A stretch of DNA of 64,000 nucleotides from Thermoplasmatales archaeon (GTDB taxonomy: Archaea; Thermoplasmatota; E2; DHVEG-1): positions 1,697,002-1,761,001 of the forward strand of contig CP070724.1 of NCBI GenBank assembly GCA_020350825.1, given 5' to 3'. Shown here piece by piece: positions 42,766-51,619 of the stretch (positions within the stretch are counted from its first letter, which is position 1; each line of letters starts with the position of its first letter). The notes beneath the pieces were generated by a model that saw only the letters and a list, made by a program, of their open reading frames with translations, searched no databases and was not told the DNA's origin. The translations under genes were made by a program, and so were the position numbers.

Positions 42766-43280
42766 TCTGCAATCCTCCTAATCCAATTAGGAAATGTACC
42801 ACATACATATTTATAATCAACAGGTTTTTTCTCCAAAGCCTTCTTTTTAACATTTATCCAATGGATATAAAGATCATTTTTATCTTCATCAATATCCACA
42901 CTTAATGTACCAGGGGTAAGCGTTATCGAATTTGCAAGCATTGTTATTCCTAGATCAGTTTTTAAATCAGGAGAGATTTTAACGATACCAGGATTTATCC
43001 TCCCAGTTATGACACGATATGCAACATCAATGTTTGCTTTTGCCATTGAAACAAAAAAAGGTCCAATGACATAAACTATGAATATAACCCATCTTACAGG
43101 ATTCGCCATTCTGAAATTATCCTTGATAAGAATGGTTCTAGCTAAGAATCCAACAATTAGTGAAAGAATGGCTCCAAATAAAATCTCTTCCAGACTCCAA
43201 AGTCCCAATGTTCCACTGCCTGTCGTAAGAAGAAGGTAGGTTATGAAACAGAGGATGGTTGTTACTACAAATGCTAACAT
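42762..43280 (-). CDS. MnhE/MbhA-like subunit
   Basis: 172 residues and the first gene of the Mbh-like operon. It has helices near the N terminus and at about 60-85, then the cytoplasmic domain with LANSITLTPGTLSVD, the MnhE signature. GGGAGG seven bases before ATG 43280 fixes the start; a reading from 43310 adds ten residues without a good ribosome binding site. The promoter region is shared with divergent thyX. Confidence 0.93.
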   Translation of the reverse strand: MLAFVVTTILCFITYLLLTTGSGTLGLWSLEEILFGAILSLIVGFLARTILIKDNFRMANPVRWVIFIVYVIGPFFVSMAKANIDVAYRVITGRINPGIVKISPDLKTDLGITMLANSITLTPGTLSVDIDEDKNDLYIHWINVKKKALEKKPVDYKYVCGTFPNWIRRIAE

Positions 43281-43476
43281 TTTTTTCCTCCCGATTATAC
43301 GGATTGTCATCCGAAGGTAATTGTATGTCTTTAAAAAAACTTACGGTTTTAATAAAATACCCTTTAAATCACAAAATAATTGATAAAATAGCGTTAGTAA
43401 GCTATGAAAATTTGAAAAGCAAAAATAGATATCAAAAATATTAAAGGCTTATGTTATTTTGGTTACGGGGAAATTG

Positions 43477-44139
43477 ATGAATGTCGAACTAATTGGTTTT
43501 ACTCCAAATCCAGAAAAACTACCTGCCATGTCCGCAAAATTAACCCACAGTAAAACAAAACCCGAAGATCTAGATAAAAGCTCAGATAAAGAATTAATGT
43601 CAGTACTTGAACAGGTCATGAAGTTGGGTCATACAAGTGTTGTTGAGCACACAAGTTTTACCTTTGCAATAAGTGATGTGAGTAGATCTCTAACGCATCA
43701 ATTGGTGAGACATCGTATAGCTAGCTATGCTCAACAGAGTCAACGATATGTTAACCTAAAAGAACCAAATTATGTTATTCCTCCAAAAATTGCGAAAGAC
43801 AAGAAAATGAAAAAAGCTTATGACCAAACAATGAAAAACATCTGGGAGCAATACAATAAGCTTATTGATCTGGGCATTCCAGCTGAAGATTCTCGTTACG
43901 TTCTTCCAAATGCTACATGTACAAACATCATCGTTTCCATGAATGCTCGTTCTTTGCTCAATTTTTTTGAACTTAGATGTTGTCTTCACGCACAATGGGA
44001 AATACGAACGCTTGCGAATAGGATGTTAAGAGAAGTAAAGAAAGTTGCTCCGACTATTTTTAAAACCGCAGGTCCAGCATGTAAAGGCAAAAGAATTTGT
44101 CCTGAAGACAATAAAAAATGTCCCCTTTATCCAGAGTGA
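43477..44139 (+). CDS. thyX: Flavin-dependent thymidylate synthase
   Basis: 220 residues. ThyX makes dTMP from dUMP with methylenetetrahydrofolate, FAD and NADPH. The signature RHRxxSxxxxSxR is present as RHRIASYAQQSQR. Other blocks are HTSVVEHTSFTFAI and ELRCCLHAQWEIR. The C terminus adds a cysteine cluster CKGKRIC and KKCPLYPE, which may bind zinc. ATG 43477 follows ACGGGGAAATTG. A folate cofactor is implied, consistent with folC and purN in this window. Confidence 0.94.
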   Translation: MNVELIGFTPNPEKLPAMSAKLTHSKTKPEDLDKSSDKELMSVLEQVMKLGHTSVVEHTSFTFAISDVSRSLTHQLVRHRIASYAQQSQRYVNLKEPNYVIPPKIAKDKKMKKAYDQTMKNIWEQYNKLIDLGIPAEDSRYVLPNATCTNIIVSMNARSLLNFFELRCCLHAQWEIRTLANRMLREVKKVAPTIFKTAGPACKGKRICPEDNKKCPLYPE

Positions 44140-44145
44140 AACAAT

Positions 44146-44802
44146 ATGAATAGACCATATGTAATAATTAATTGTGCAATGTCTGTCGATGGGAAGATTG
44201 CGCTTCCCACAAAAAAACAGTTGAGAATTTCCAGTGACGAAGACATACAAAGAATGTATAAGTTGCGTAATGAATGTGATGCAGTTCTTGTTGGAATTGA
44301 GACTATACTTTCTGATAATCCCAATCTTACAGTTAAAGCAAAATATGTTAAAAATCCAAAACAACCTTTAAGGGTAATTCTCGATAGCAAATGTAGAATT
44401 CCTAAAGATACTTTGGTTTTAAATAACGCTGCAAAAACATTGATTATTACAATTGAGGATAACGAAAAACATTTTGAGGGGGAGAACGTCGAAGTAATCG
44501 GATGTAAAGCTAATAAGGAAGAGTATGTAGACCTAGAGTGTGCACTTGAATTGCTTTATCAAAAAGGAGTGAAGAAACTGTTAGTTGAGGGGGGAGGAAC
44601 CATAATATGGAGTTTTTTAAAAAAGAGGTTAGTCGACGATTTATATATCTACATTGGACCTTGTGTCATAGGGGGGAAAACTACACCTACAGTAGCTGAT
44701 GGTCTAGGTATAAAAAACGAAGGTGAAATAATATCTCTTAAAATTGTCAAGGTAACTAGATTAGGGGCCGGTATTTTAACTCATTATAAAATGATACAAT
44801 GA
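44146..44802 (+). CDS. 2,5-diamino-6-ribosylamino-pyrimidinone phosphate reductase
   Basis: 218 residues of the RibD C-terminal (DHFR-like) fold. In archaea this stand-alone reductase acts second in riboflavin and deazaflavin precursor synthesis, after GTP cyclohydrolase III/II. Blocks are VIINCAMSVDGKIAL, SDEDIQRMYKLRNECDAVLVG and LLVEGGGTIIWSFL. It follows thyX by six bases and overlaps the next gene by four, so the three are one operon. Confidence 0.92.
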   Translation: MNRPYVIINCAMSVDGKIALPTKKQLRISSDEDIQRMYKLRNECDAVLVGIETILSDNPNLTVKAKYVKNPKQPLRVILDSKCRIPKDTLVLNNAAKTLIITIEDNEKHFEGENVEVIGCKANKEEYVDLECALELLYQKGVKKLLVEGGGTIIWSFLKKRLVDDLYIYIGPCVIGGKTTPTVADGLGIKNEGEIISLKIVKVTRLGAGILTHYKMIQ

Positions 44803-45272
44803 AATTATTATGCGATCAAATGCTTGGCTCACTTGCAAAATGGCTCCGTATTTTAGGGTTTGATACATTCTATGCTAATAAAGAAATAACAGATGAGGAA
44901 TTATTGAACATTGCTAAGATTGAAAAACGTACTATTATTTCTAGAGATAAAGAATTGATTCTAAGGGGAAAAAAGCAAAACATAAGCGCAATAGAAATAC
45001 AAAATACAGATCTTGATGACCAGCTAGAATTGGTTTTGAATTTAATTGAGATTGATGAAAAATTAGTTTTATCAAGATGCACTCTTTGTAACAAAATTCT
45101 TGAAAAAATTGAAAAGAACAAAGTTGAGGGTAAAGTCCCAAAAAAAGTCTTTGATAATAATGATGAATTTTGGTTTTGCAATAAGTGTAAAAAGTTTTAT
45201 TGGACTGGAAGCCATTATAAAAAAATTACTGATAAAATAGATGGGATTACTAAAAGAAAAACAAAAAAGTAA
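44799..45272 (+). CDS. Mut7-C domain RNase-like protein
   Basis: 157 residues. The N-terminal 80 residues have the Mut7-C PIN-like fold, with CDQMLGSLAKWLRILGFDTFYA and TIISRDKEL supplying acidic residues for a putative RNase. A zinc ribbon follows, with CTLCNK and CNKCKKFYWTGSH. Archaeal members are uncharacterised but are thought to process RNA. It is coupled to the riboflavin-pathway gene by a four-base overlap. Confidence 0.9.
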   Translation: MKLLCDQMLGSLAKWLRILGFDTFYANKEITDEELLNIAKIEKRTIISRDKELILRGKKQNISAIEIQNTDLDDQLELVLNLIEIDEKLVLSRCTLCNKILEKIEKNKVEGKVPKKVFDNNDEFWFCNKCKKFYWTGSHYKKITDKIDGITKRKTKK

Positions 45273-45274
45273 AA

Positions 45275-45571
45275 TTATAACATTCTAATCATTTGAGCGT
45301 GTGGAACGCCTTTTATTTTTAAAATGCAATTTGGATTTACTAGACCTAGTTTTATGGCACATTGTACTGTTTCTTCTCCAACTAGATTAGCAATAGTTGC
45401 GTCATGTAAGTATTTTGCCAATGTTTTCTTACTAATACGTTCTCCTCCATAGAAATTTTTTGACACATCTATCTGAAATTTCCCGTCTACAAATTTCTTA
45501 CCAAGTAAATGTTCATCACATGCACCAATCACGAGATCATCGCCCTGCTCATAGATTTTAATACTGATCAT
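45275..45571 (-). CDS. DUF424 family protein
   Basis: 98 residues matching the conserved archaeal DUF424 family, with YEQGDDLVIGACDEHLLGKKF near the N terminus and NLVGEETVQCAIKLGLVNPNCILKIKGVPHAQMI at the end. Function is unknown; the domain is sometimes found near translation genes. It converges on the Mut7-C gene with two bases between stops. Confidence 0.92.
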   Translation of the reverse strand: MISIKIYEQGDDLVIGACDEHLLGKKFVDGKFQIDVSKNFYGGERISKKTLAKYLHDATIANLVGEETVQCAIKLGLVNPNCILKIKGVPHAQMIRML

Positions 45572-45595
45572 TTTATCTGCGTTCCAATATATATA

Positions 45596-45615
45596 TATTA
45601 TTTACGTAAATATTA
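45596..45615. promoter_or_regulatory. 20-bp palindrome upstream of DUF424 gene
   Basis: TATTATTTAC and GTAAATATTA make a 20-base palindrome with one mismatched pair, beside an alternating AT run that probably contains the DUF424 TATA box. It overlaps where TFB would bind, so it may be an operator. AT-rich DNA makes short palindromes common, so confidence is low. Apart from this and the small gene at 45698-45856, the gap 45572-46038 shows nothing else. Confidence 0.3.
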
Positions 45616-45697
45616 GTCACTCATGTTTTATATTTGTTTCGAAAAAATAGTAGTATACGAGGAGGGTAAACCTATCATAGTTAAGCAAACAAAATGT

Positions 45698-45856
45698 TTA
45701 ATTTGCTAAAATCATAATCCAAGTTCCAAGCATTATAAGTGAAAATGCAATTATAACCTTTGCAAATCTCGTCTTCTTGCTAAAACCATGGCGAGAGGGA
45801 AGTATCTGAGGGCAGAAGATGCTTGTCTTGTCTTTTCTTGTGAGTATATTTCCCAT
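45698..45856 (-). CDS. 52-aa single-helix membrane protein
   Basis: A frame from ATG 45856 to TAA at 45698-45700 encodes 52 residues: a basic N-terminal half (MGNILTRKDK then ILPSRHGFSKKTRFAK) and a C-terminal helix VIIAFSLIMLGTWIMILA. A CTTTATATAG box at 45891-45900 would start transcription about 10-15 bases before the ATG, with GAAGTGA in the leader. The size and layout resemble Sec61-beta-type tail-anchored proteins, but the sequence is not convincingly so. Confidence 0.6.
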   Translation of the reverse strand: MGNILTRKDKTSIFCPQILPSRHGFSKKTRFAKVIIAFSLIMLGTWIMILAN

Positions 45857-46038
45857 AATTATATTCACTTCATAATTACTTTGAAATGCACTATATAAAG
45901 AACTTGTTGTACAGTTGTTATCAGATATTTTTAAAAATGTCTAAATAATCATAGCAATAATAAACTTGATAAGATTCATACTTTCGTTTAACCCATGATA
46001 AAGATTATATTGGTCGAATATCATCAATAGAATGGGCT

Positions 46039-47163
46039 ATGGCAAAAACAGGAGTTGCAAACCTCCCATTACATCCTGGTAAAGCACCACGATGGTTATT
46101 CAAAAGAATGGTATCTTTATCTAAAGGAATTATGGAGGTTATGTCATATGAATATGGAAAAAATGAGTTTTTACAAAGAATCTCTGATCCGTTTTGGTTC
46201 CAAACATTGTCGTGTGTCCTTGGTTTTGATTGGCATTCTAGCGGTACTACTACGGTAACTTGTGGGGCTTTAAAAGAGGCGATAGATCCAGAAGAATTTG
46301 GTTTTGCCATAGTTGGAGGAAAAGGCAAAGCATCAAGAAAAACCCTATATGATGTCGAAAAAATCGGTGAGTTGTATAATTTTTCAACCCAGTCAATAGA
46401 GGAATTAAAGTATTCTAGTCGAATGACAGCAAAAATAGACAATTCAGCAATACAAGACGCATATGATCTTTACCATCATGTGTTTATTTTTTCTGAAAAT
46501 AGAAAATGGGTAGTAATACAGCAAGGATTGAATGCTCAAACTAACTATGCAAGAAGATATCATTGGCTTTCAGAACAGTTAGATAGCTTTGTGTGTGAAC
46601 CGCATAATGCAATAATAGGAGATATTCATCAAAAAATGGTATTGGACATGACAGCTAAGCAAAGCAAATTAACTCAAAAAATATCTGTGGATTTAATCAA
46701 TGATGACCCAGATCATCTCAAAAGAGATTGGGCAGAGTTAACCCTACCTCATAACCAGAGAACATTAGATAACTGGATGTGTTCTGGTAAAAACACCAAA
46801 ACAATTGAATATCTGCATATGCCTAAGATTATAAATTGGTCAAAAATGAAAGAAGTTTATGATTTTCAACCAAAAAACTATGAACAATTGTTATCAATTA
46901 AAGGTGTTGGACCAAATACTGTAAGAGCCCTAGCCTTAATATCTGATCTTATTTATGGCGAGAAACCATCATGGTCAGACCCTGTTAAATTTAGCTTTAC
47001 AGTAGGAGGTAAAGATGGTGTACCGTTTCCTGTTGATAGAAAAGCTATGGATGAATCGGCAAGGCTTATAAAACAGGGAATAAAACAAGCTAAAATTGGA
47101 GATAAAGAGAAAATAAATGCATTAAGAAGATTGAAAAATTTCATTCCTGAAAATAATCAATAG
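46039..47163 (+). CDS. DUF763 family protein
   Basis: 374 residues of the DUF763 family found in archaea and thermophilic bacteria. The N terminus TGVANLPLHPGKAPRWLFKRM and SDPFWFQTLSCVLGFDWHSSGTT are diagnostic. Near the C terminus LLSIKGVGPNTVRALALI is a helix-hairpin-helix, so DNA binding is likely. The biochemical role is unknown. A TATA-like stretch about 35 bases upstream suggests a nearly leaderless transcript. Confidence 0.9.
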   Translation: MAKTGVANLPLHPGKAPRWLFKRMVSLSKGIMEVMSYEYGKNEFLQRISDPFWFQTLSCVLGFDWHSSGTTTVTCGALKEAIDPEEFGFAIVGGKGKASRKTLYDVEKIGELYNFSTQSIEELKYSSRMTAKIDNSAIQDAYDLYHHVFIFSENRKWVVIQQGLNAQTNYARRYHWLSEQLDSFVCEPHNAIIGDIHQKMVLDMTAKQSKLTQKISVDLINDDPDHLKRDWAELTLPHNQRTLDNWMCSGKNTKTIEYLHMPKIINWSKMKEVYDFQPKNYEQLLSIKGVGPNTVRALALISDLIYGEKPSWSDPVKFSFTVGGKDGVPFPVDRKAMDESARLIKQGIKQAKIGDKEKINALRRLKNFIPENNQ

Positions 47164-47193
47164 GGATACAATTTAACAACAGTTTTTTTAATT

Positions 47194-47559
47194 TTAGGTT
47201 AATTTTCTAATGCTTTCAATTAGTTCACTGATGTTAAACGGTTTTGATATATAATCATGCACATATGGTTCAAGTCCCTTCATCTTCTCATGATGAGTAG
47301 TACCTATTGCTGTCATCACTATTATGTCTATATTCTTTTCCAGTCTATTATCAACAATTTCTCTTATCGTGTCCCATCCATCCATTGTCGGCATCATTAT
47401 ATCTACGAGAAGAATTCCCTTGAAATCATTTTTCAACTTATCAATACATTTGATACCATCATTTACGGTAATTACTTCATGACCTTGGTGCTCAAAAATA
47501 TCTTTTACAGATTGAAGTGTGTCATTGTCGTCATCAACAACCAAAATATTTCTACTCAC
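47194..47559 (-). CDS. Orphan response-regulator receiver domain
   Basis: 121 residues, a single CheY-like receiver. Acidic pocket residues are in VVDDDND, the phosphorylated Asp in GILLVDIMMPTMDG, the Thr in VMTAIGTT and the Lys in YISKPFN. There is no output domain and no kinase nearby. The start is GTG 47559 after AGGTGA. An unusually elaborate inverted repeat surrounds its promoter. Confidence 0.93.
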   Translation of the reverse strand: MSRNILVVDDDNDTLQSVKDIFEHQGHEVITVNDGIKCIDKLKNDFKGILLVDIMMPTMDGWDTIREIVDNRLEKNIDIIVMTAIGTTHHEKMKGLEPYVHDYISKPFNISELIESIRKLT

Positions 47560-47597
47560 TTTTTCACCTTCTGTCTACACTTACGATATTGATACAA

Positions 47598-47656
47598 TAT
47601 GACATGTTATACTTTCTTGATTATCTTATTTAAAACTAACATGTCAAAATGTCATA
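47598..47656. promoter_or_regulatory. Nested inverted repeats around the receiver gene promoter
   Basis: GACATGTTA (47601-47609) and TAACATGTC (47637-47645) are a perfect nine-base inverted repeat 27 bases apart. TATGACAT (47598-47605) pairs with a further ATGTCATA (47649-47656). On the minus strand the spacer contains TTTTAAATAAG, a plausible TATA box for the receiver gene, so half-sites would flank the TATA box and the transcription start. Confidence 0.5.
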
Positions 47657-47760
47657 ATGAAAAAAACCATATTAGTATAATCTTCTGTGGAGATTTATAA
47701 TTATCATAATTACACCTGATTCAAATTTAAATCAACTTTAAAAATGTAAAATGATGGGAT

Positions 47761-48312
47761 TTATTTACGTGTAAGTCCTAATGAAGAAAGTTCCTTTGAT
47801 AATTTATCCACTGCTAATGACACATCCTCTATTTTTCTGGCACCTGCACAGACTATTTTTCCAGAGCCGAATAACAACATAGCTACTCTAGGTTCGTTAA
47901 GCCTATAAACCAATCCAGGGAACTGTTCTGGTTCATATTCTACATTTTCCAAACCTAGAGCCACAGCAACTTCATTAAGATTAAATTCGTTACCTAAATC
48001 AGATGTGGCCACGATGTTTTGGATCTCTATCTCCGGATTTTTATAAACGTCTATACCTAATTTTTTCAGCTTTTCTGCTATTATTTTGATTGTTGTTTTC
48101 ACATCTTCAATGTTTTTTGCTCCAGTGCAATTTGCCTTTCCACTTCTAAAGAGAAGTGTAGCTGTCTTTGGATTTTTTAATCTGAAAATCAATCCAGGGA
48201 ATTGTTCAGGTTCATATTCAGTTTCTTCTATCGCTTTCGTTATAATGTCTAAATCTAATTTCTCTGCAAATATTGTAGATGCTACAATGTTTTGTACTTT
48301 TATTTCAACCAT
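47761..48312 (-). CDS. tbp: TATA-box-binding protein, copy 3
   Basis: 183 residues, about 82% identical by eye to the copy at 7486-8037. All four kinking phenylalanines are retained (two EQFPG motifs, LLFRSGK and LLFGSGK). It ends in LGLTRK without an acidic tail. Most differences cluster in the first repeat (residues 14-46), which faces one half of the TATA box. It stands alone, facing away from the exported protein gene at 48.5 kb. Confidence 0.95.
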   Translation of the reverse strand: MVEIKVQNIVASTIFAEKLDLDIITKAIEETEYEPEQFPGLIFRLKNPKTATLLFRSGKANCTGAKNIEDVKTTIKIIAEKLKKLGIDVYKNPEIEIQNIVATSDLGNEFNLNEVAVALGLENVEYEPEQFPGLVYRLNEPRVAMLLFGSGKIVCAGARKIEDVSLAVDKLSKELSSLGLTRK

Positions 48313-48528
48313 ATATTATCACTCCGCGCTAAATAGTATCAAAATCTTTTGGCGGCAAAACCCACAACATGTTTATGTATTAAAATAGTTCTCCCCAAAT
48401 TTACTGTTTTTTCTAATTTGACCATTATCACTTACATTGATTTGTATAAAGATAATAGGAAATTTTCAGGGAATATAATAATTAATTTATAGCATAACAA
48501 TAATTGAACAGATCTGACGTTCCCATGA

Positions 48529-48537
48529 TTTATATAG
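48529..48537 (+). promoter_or_regulatory. TATA box of the exported transglutaminase-like gene
   Basis: TTTATATAG predicts transcription from about 48558-48562, right at GAGGG (48562-48566). This short distance argues that the first codon lies soon after, which bears on the choice of start for the next gene. The 260 bases from 48313 to 48572 otherwise show no feature. Confidence 0.45.
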
Positions 48538-48572
48538 TAAAAATGCATTAATATAATTATTGAGGGCTTAAA

Positions 48573-51449
48573 ATTAAAAACAATAAAAGATTGATATCAA
48601 TTGGAAGAATGTTTACAATTTTGATATTATCAATGCTTCTAATCTTACCAAGTACGTTTGGAGCTAGTTATTCTTTAAAAAGTGGTATCTTACCCGATCA
48701 GAAAATTGTTACGAATATTTCTAGGGAAATAGAAATCCCAGCTGGATATGATTATATAATAAAGTTTTCCTCAGAGAACTTATCATTAGAGGGACATGAG
48801 ATTGAATTTTATTCATCAGGTCTGTCTGAAAAAGTGAAAGCAGCTATTGCTAAATCCCCTAATTGGATTCAAAGAGAACTTACAAGACAATTTCATGCAA
48901 TTAATACTTCTGAAGAATATGCAGATCTACTATTAAATACGAGTAAAAAATACGCAGATGAGATAGCTTTTTCAATAGCTTGCTCTCCATTGGGTAATGT
49001 TCCCTCAGTCGAGGTCATTAGAGACAACGTATTTTTCCTTTACGAGAATAATAAATGGATAGAATATGCTGACATTATAGATTATGATGATGGAATAGGA
49101 GGGTATTATTCTACTGTAAGGTACAAGGTCATTGAAAATGGGACAGAGAAGCTGTTTGAATATCCTAAAGAGATCTATTATTGGTATGTTGTACAACCGA
49201 AAATATCAAGCGAAAATGCTATGTATATTTATGATAACTTTTGGCGAGATTATCTCATTAATCATAATGACTTAGGATACCCTTTGCTAAAGGAGAAGTT
49301 GGCAAGCATAACGTATCTGTGGGACTGTGAATCCTATTACCAACCTGGAAACAGACTATGGAAATGGAGCTTAGAAAATCATCCAACTGCTATTGAAGCT
49401 ATAAGCTATTGGATTGGAAAGACTGTTCCTGCTCAGGCTATAGGTAGTAGGCCTGGACAACCCAATACAATTGCTCATGAGCATAATGGATGGTGTGGGG
49501 AATTACAAAGAATTGCAGTTGCAGCACAAAGAACATTATTGGTGCCATCTGTTGGTGCATGTAATATTGGGGAAGATCATGTATGGAGGGAATTTTATGA
49601 AAGAGGTTGGCATGAGAATGATAACTGGTGGGCAGATAGTGGAGGAGCTGTAGACAAACCAGATGTTTATGAATATGGATGGGGCAAAAACATGTCTGCT
49701 GTCTATGCCTGGAAAGGAGATGGCTCTATATATGAGATAACATCGCGATATATTCATCCAGAAGATCGAAATACAGTAAGATTTGTTGTGAAGGATATCT
49801 ATCTTCAACCTGTTGATGGAGCCAGAGTAACCGTATTAGTACATGGGATAAAAGATATAACGTGGATAAAAAATTTAATATGGGAAAAAATCGAGGAAAT
49901 CTGGGAAAGATTGCCTCAAGTGATTAAAGGAAAAATCCTCCAAGTTATCTATAACAAGATAAGAGTAAGGTATAATGAAATTCCTGATACGATCGAAGGA
50001 TTAACCATTACAACTTGGAACTATACTAACATAAACGGAGAGTGTACATTTCAGTTAGGAAAAGGACATGACTATCTTTTCATCATTCAACAAGGTAATC
50101 TTAAAAAACCTTGGCAATTCGCAAAAAATAACGCTCTAAGGATTTTACGCCGTCCAAAAGATACCAAATTTCGGGTTGTGTTTCTAGATCTTTCTCATAA
50201 GATTCAGAGACATTACAATAGAAAAATGTTTGATGGAGACTGTTTCTTTGATGTTTCCTTTGATACCAGATCATATCAATTACACAAAAATATTATGAGC
50301 AACAACATTGGAGTATATAGCGGTAGGGGGAAAACTGATTTTTTTGTGTTGGATAACGAAAACTTTGAAAAATATAAGAGTGGGGAGAAATTCAACTGCT
50401 ACAATTACATTGAGGAAAAAGAAGCAACAATAAGTTTTAGCGCAAGTAAAAATGATTGGTATATAGTATTTAGAAATCACGCTCGCCATACCAATATTAT
50501 TTTAGATTTTTCAATTCAAGCTAAAGTATCTACTAATGTCTATAGAGTACAAATTGTTTCTCCGGATACAAGTATTTTTGATAATCCAGTTTTTAATGTT
50601 GGTGAAACAATCAATATTACTGGAATAGCAACTGAAGATATCATTCTGAATATAGATGGTGAATCCACAGGAGTATCTACAGTGGATGGTAAATGGTTTT
50701 ATGAATGGAATACATCTGAAAATATGCCAGGAGAATATGGAATTACTGCTGAATGTGGCGATGTGCAAGATGAAAGATTGATAACACTGATTGACGAAAA
50801 TCCTCCAGAAATAAGGATAAACGAACCCACAAACGAAGAGATTGTGGAAGGAGATGAAATTACAATATCAGGTAATAGCTGGGACAATATTGGTGTTGAA
50901 AGAGTTGAAGTTGCCATGGATGACAGTGAATTTAAAGAAGCAAATGGTACTGAAAGCTGGTTTATCGAATGGGATATAAGCGAACTTGAGCTAGGTGATC
51001 ATATAATATTAGCAAGAGCTGTAGACTTGCTCGGAAAAAAATCGATTCATATGATATCTTTTATAGTAAATGAAAGTGGTCACGTATGGGGTCCAAAGAT
51101 CAATAATTTATATCATAAACCAGAGAATCCTACCAACGTTAGCAATGTCGTAATATATGCAAATGTAACTAATGCAAGCCCATTTGACATTAAACGGGTT
51201 GTTTTGTACTGTGATAATGATACACTAATTAATTCATATGAAATGTACAGATATGGCGATAATCCTGTTCAAGAAAGACATGAGGAAGATCCATTATTTA
51301 ACGTTTCGAATGAACCGATATTTGGCCTTGAACTAGGGCAATTTTCTAATGGAGAGAATATAACTTATTGGATAGTTTCATATGATGCGGCGAATAACTC
51401 TGAACAATCAGAAGAGAAATCTTTTATAGTGGGTAGTCATAGGTATTAA
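48573..51449 (+). CDS. Large exported transglutaminase-like protein with Ig-like domains
   Basis: About 950 residues: signal peptide, an N-terminal domain of about 200 residues, then a transglutaminase-like papain fold with Cys in GWCGELQRI, His in EDHVWREF and Asp in WWADSGG (about 302, 330 and 349 counted from the TTG at 48591). Two or three Ig-like domains follow (NVGETINITG, EPTNEEIVEGDEITISGNSW). It probably cleaves or crosslinks proteins or acts as a surface peptidase. No ATG fits: GAGGG precedes ATT 48573, which would add KNNKR to the signal peptide; TTG 48591 and ATG 48609 are alternatives. No C-terminal anchor is seen. Confidence 0.8.
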   Translation: MKNNKRLISIGRMFTILILSMLLILPSTFGASYSLKSGILPDQKIVTNISREIEIPAGYDYIIKFSSENLSLEGHEIEFYSSGLSEKVKAAIAKSPNWIQRELTRQFHAINTSEEYADLLLNTSKKYADEIAFSIACSPLGNVPSVEVIRDNVFFLYENNKWIEYADIIDYDDGIGGYYSTVRYKVIENGTEKLFEYPKEIYYWYVVQPKISSENAMYIYDNFWRDYLINHNDLGYPLLKEKLASITYLWDCESYYQPGNRLWKWSLENHPTAIEAISYWIGKTVPAQAIGSRPGQPNTIAHEHNGWCGELQRIAVAAQRTLLVPSVGACNIGEDHVWREFYERGWHENDNWWADSGGAVDKPDVYEYGWGKNMSAVYAWKGDGSIYEITSRYIHPEDRNTVRFVVKDIYLQPVDGARVTVLVHGIKDITWIKNLIWEKIEEIWERLPQVIKGKILQVIYNKIRVRYNEIPDTIEGLTITTWNYTNINGECTFQLGKGHDYLFIIQQGNLKKPWQFAKNNALRILRRPKDTKFRVVFLDLSHKIQRHYNRKMFDGDCFFDVSFDTRSYQLHKNIMSNNIGVYSGRGKTDFFVLDNENFEKYKSGEKFNCYNYIEEKEATISFSASKNDWYIVFRNHARHTNIILDFSIQAKVSTNVYRVQIVSPDTSIFDNPVFNVGETINITGIATEDIILNIDGESTGVSTVDGKWFYEWNTSENMPGEYGITAECGDVQDERLITLIDENPPEIRINEPTNEEIVEGDEITISGNSWDNIGVERVEVAMDDSEFKEANGTESWFIEWDISELELGDHIILARAVDLLGKKSIHMISFIVNESGHVWGPKINNLYHKPENPTNVSNVVIYANVTNASPFDIKRVVLYCDNDTLINSYEMYRYGDNPVQERHEEDPLFNVSNEPIFGLELGQFSNGENITYWIVSYDAANNSEQSEEKSFIVGSHRY

Positions 51450-51619
51450 CTTATTTATTCTGTACATTATGATAAAAAAATATGAAACAAATATATTTGG
51501 TTATGCAAAAATAAGATTTATTCATCAATGGCACTAATGTTTCATTATTTTTCCAAAATATTTAAATTCTAGTATATATACTATAATATTATATCTTTGC
51601 ATCATGGAGAGTTCCAAAA

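Noticed and set aside
46005..46442. 145-codon minus-strand frame in the DUF763 gene
   Set aside because: Antisense to a conserved family with all motifs intact; no promoter.
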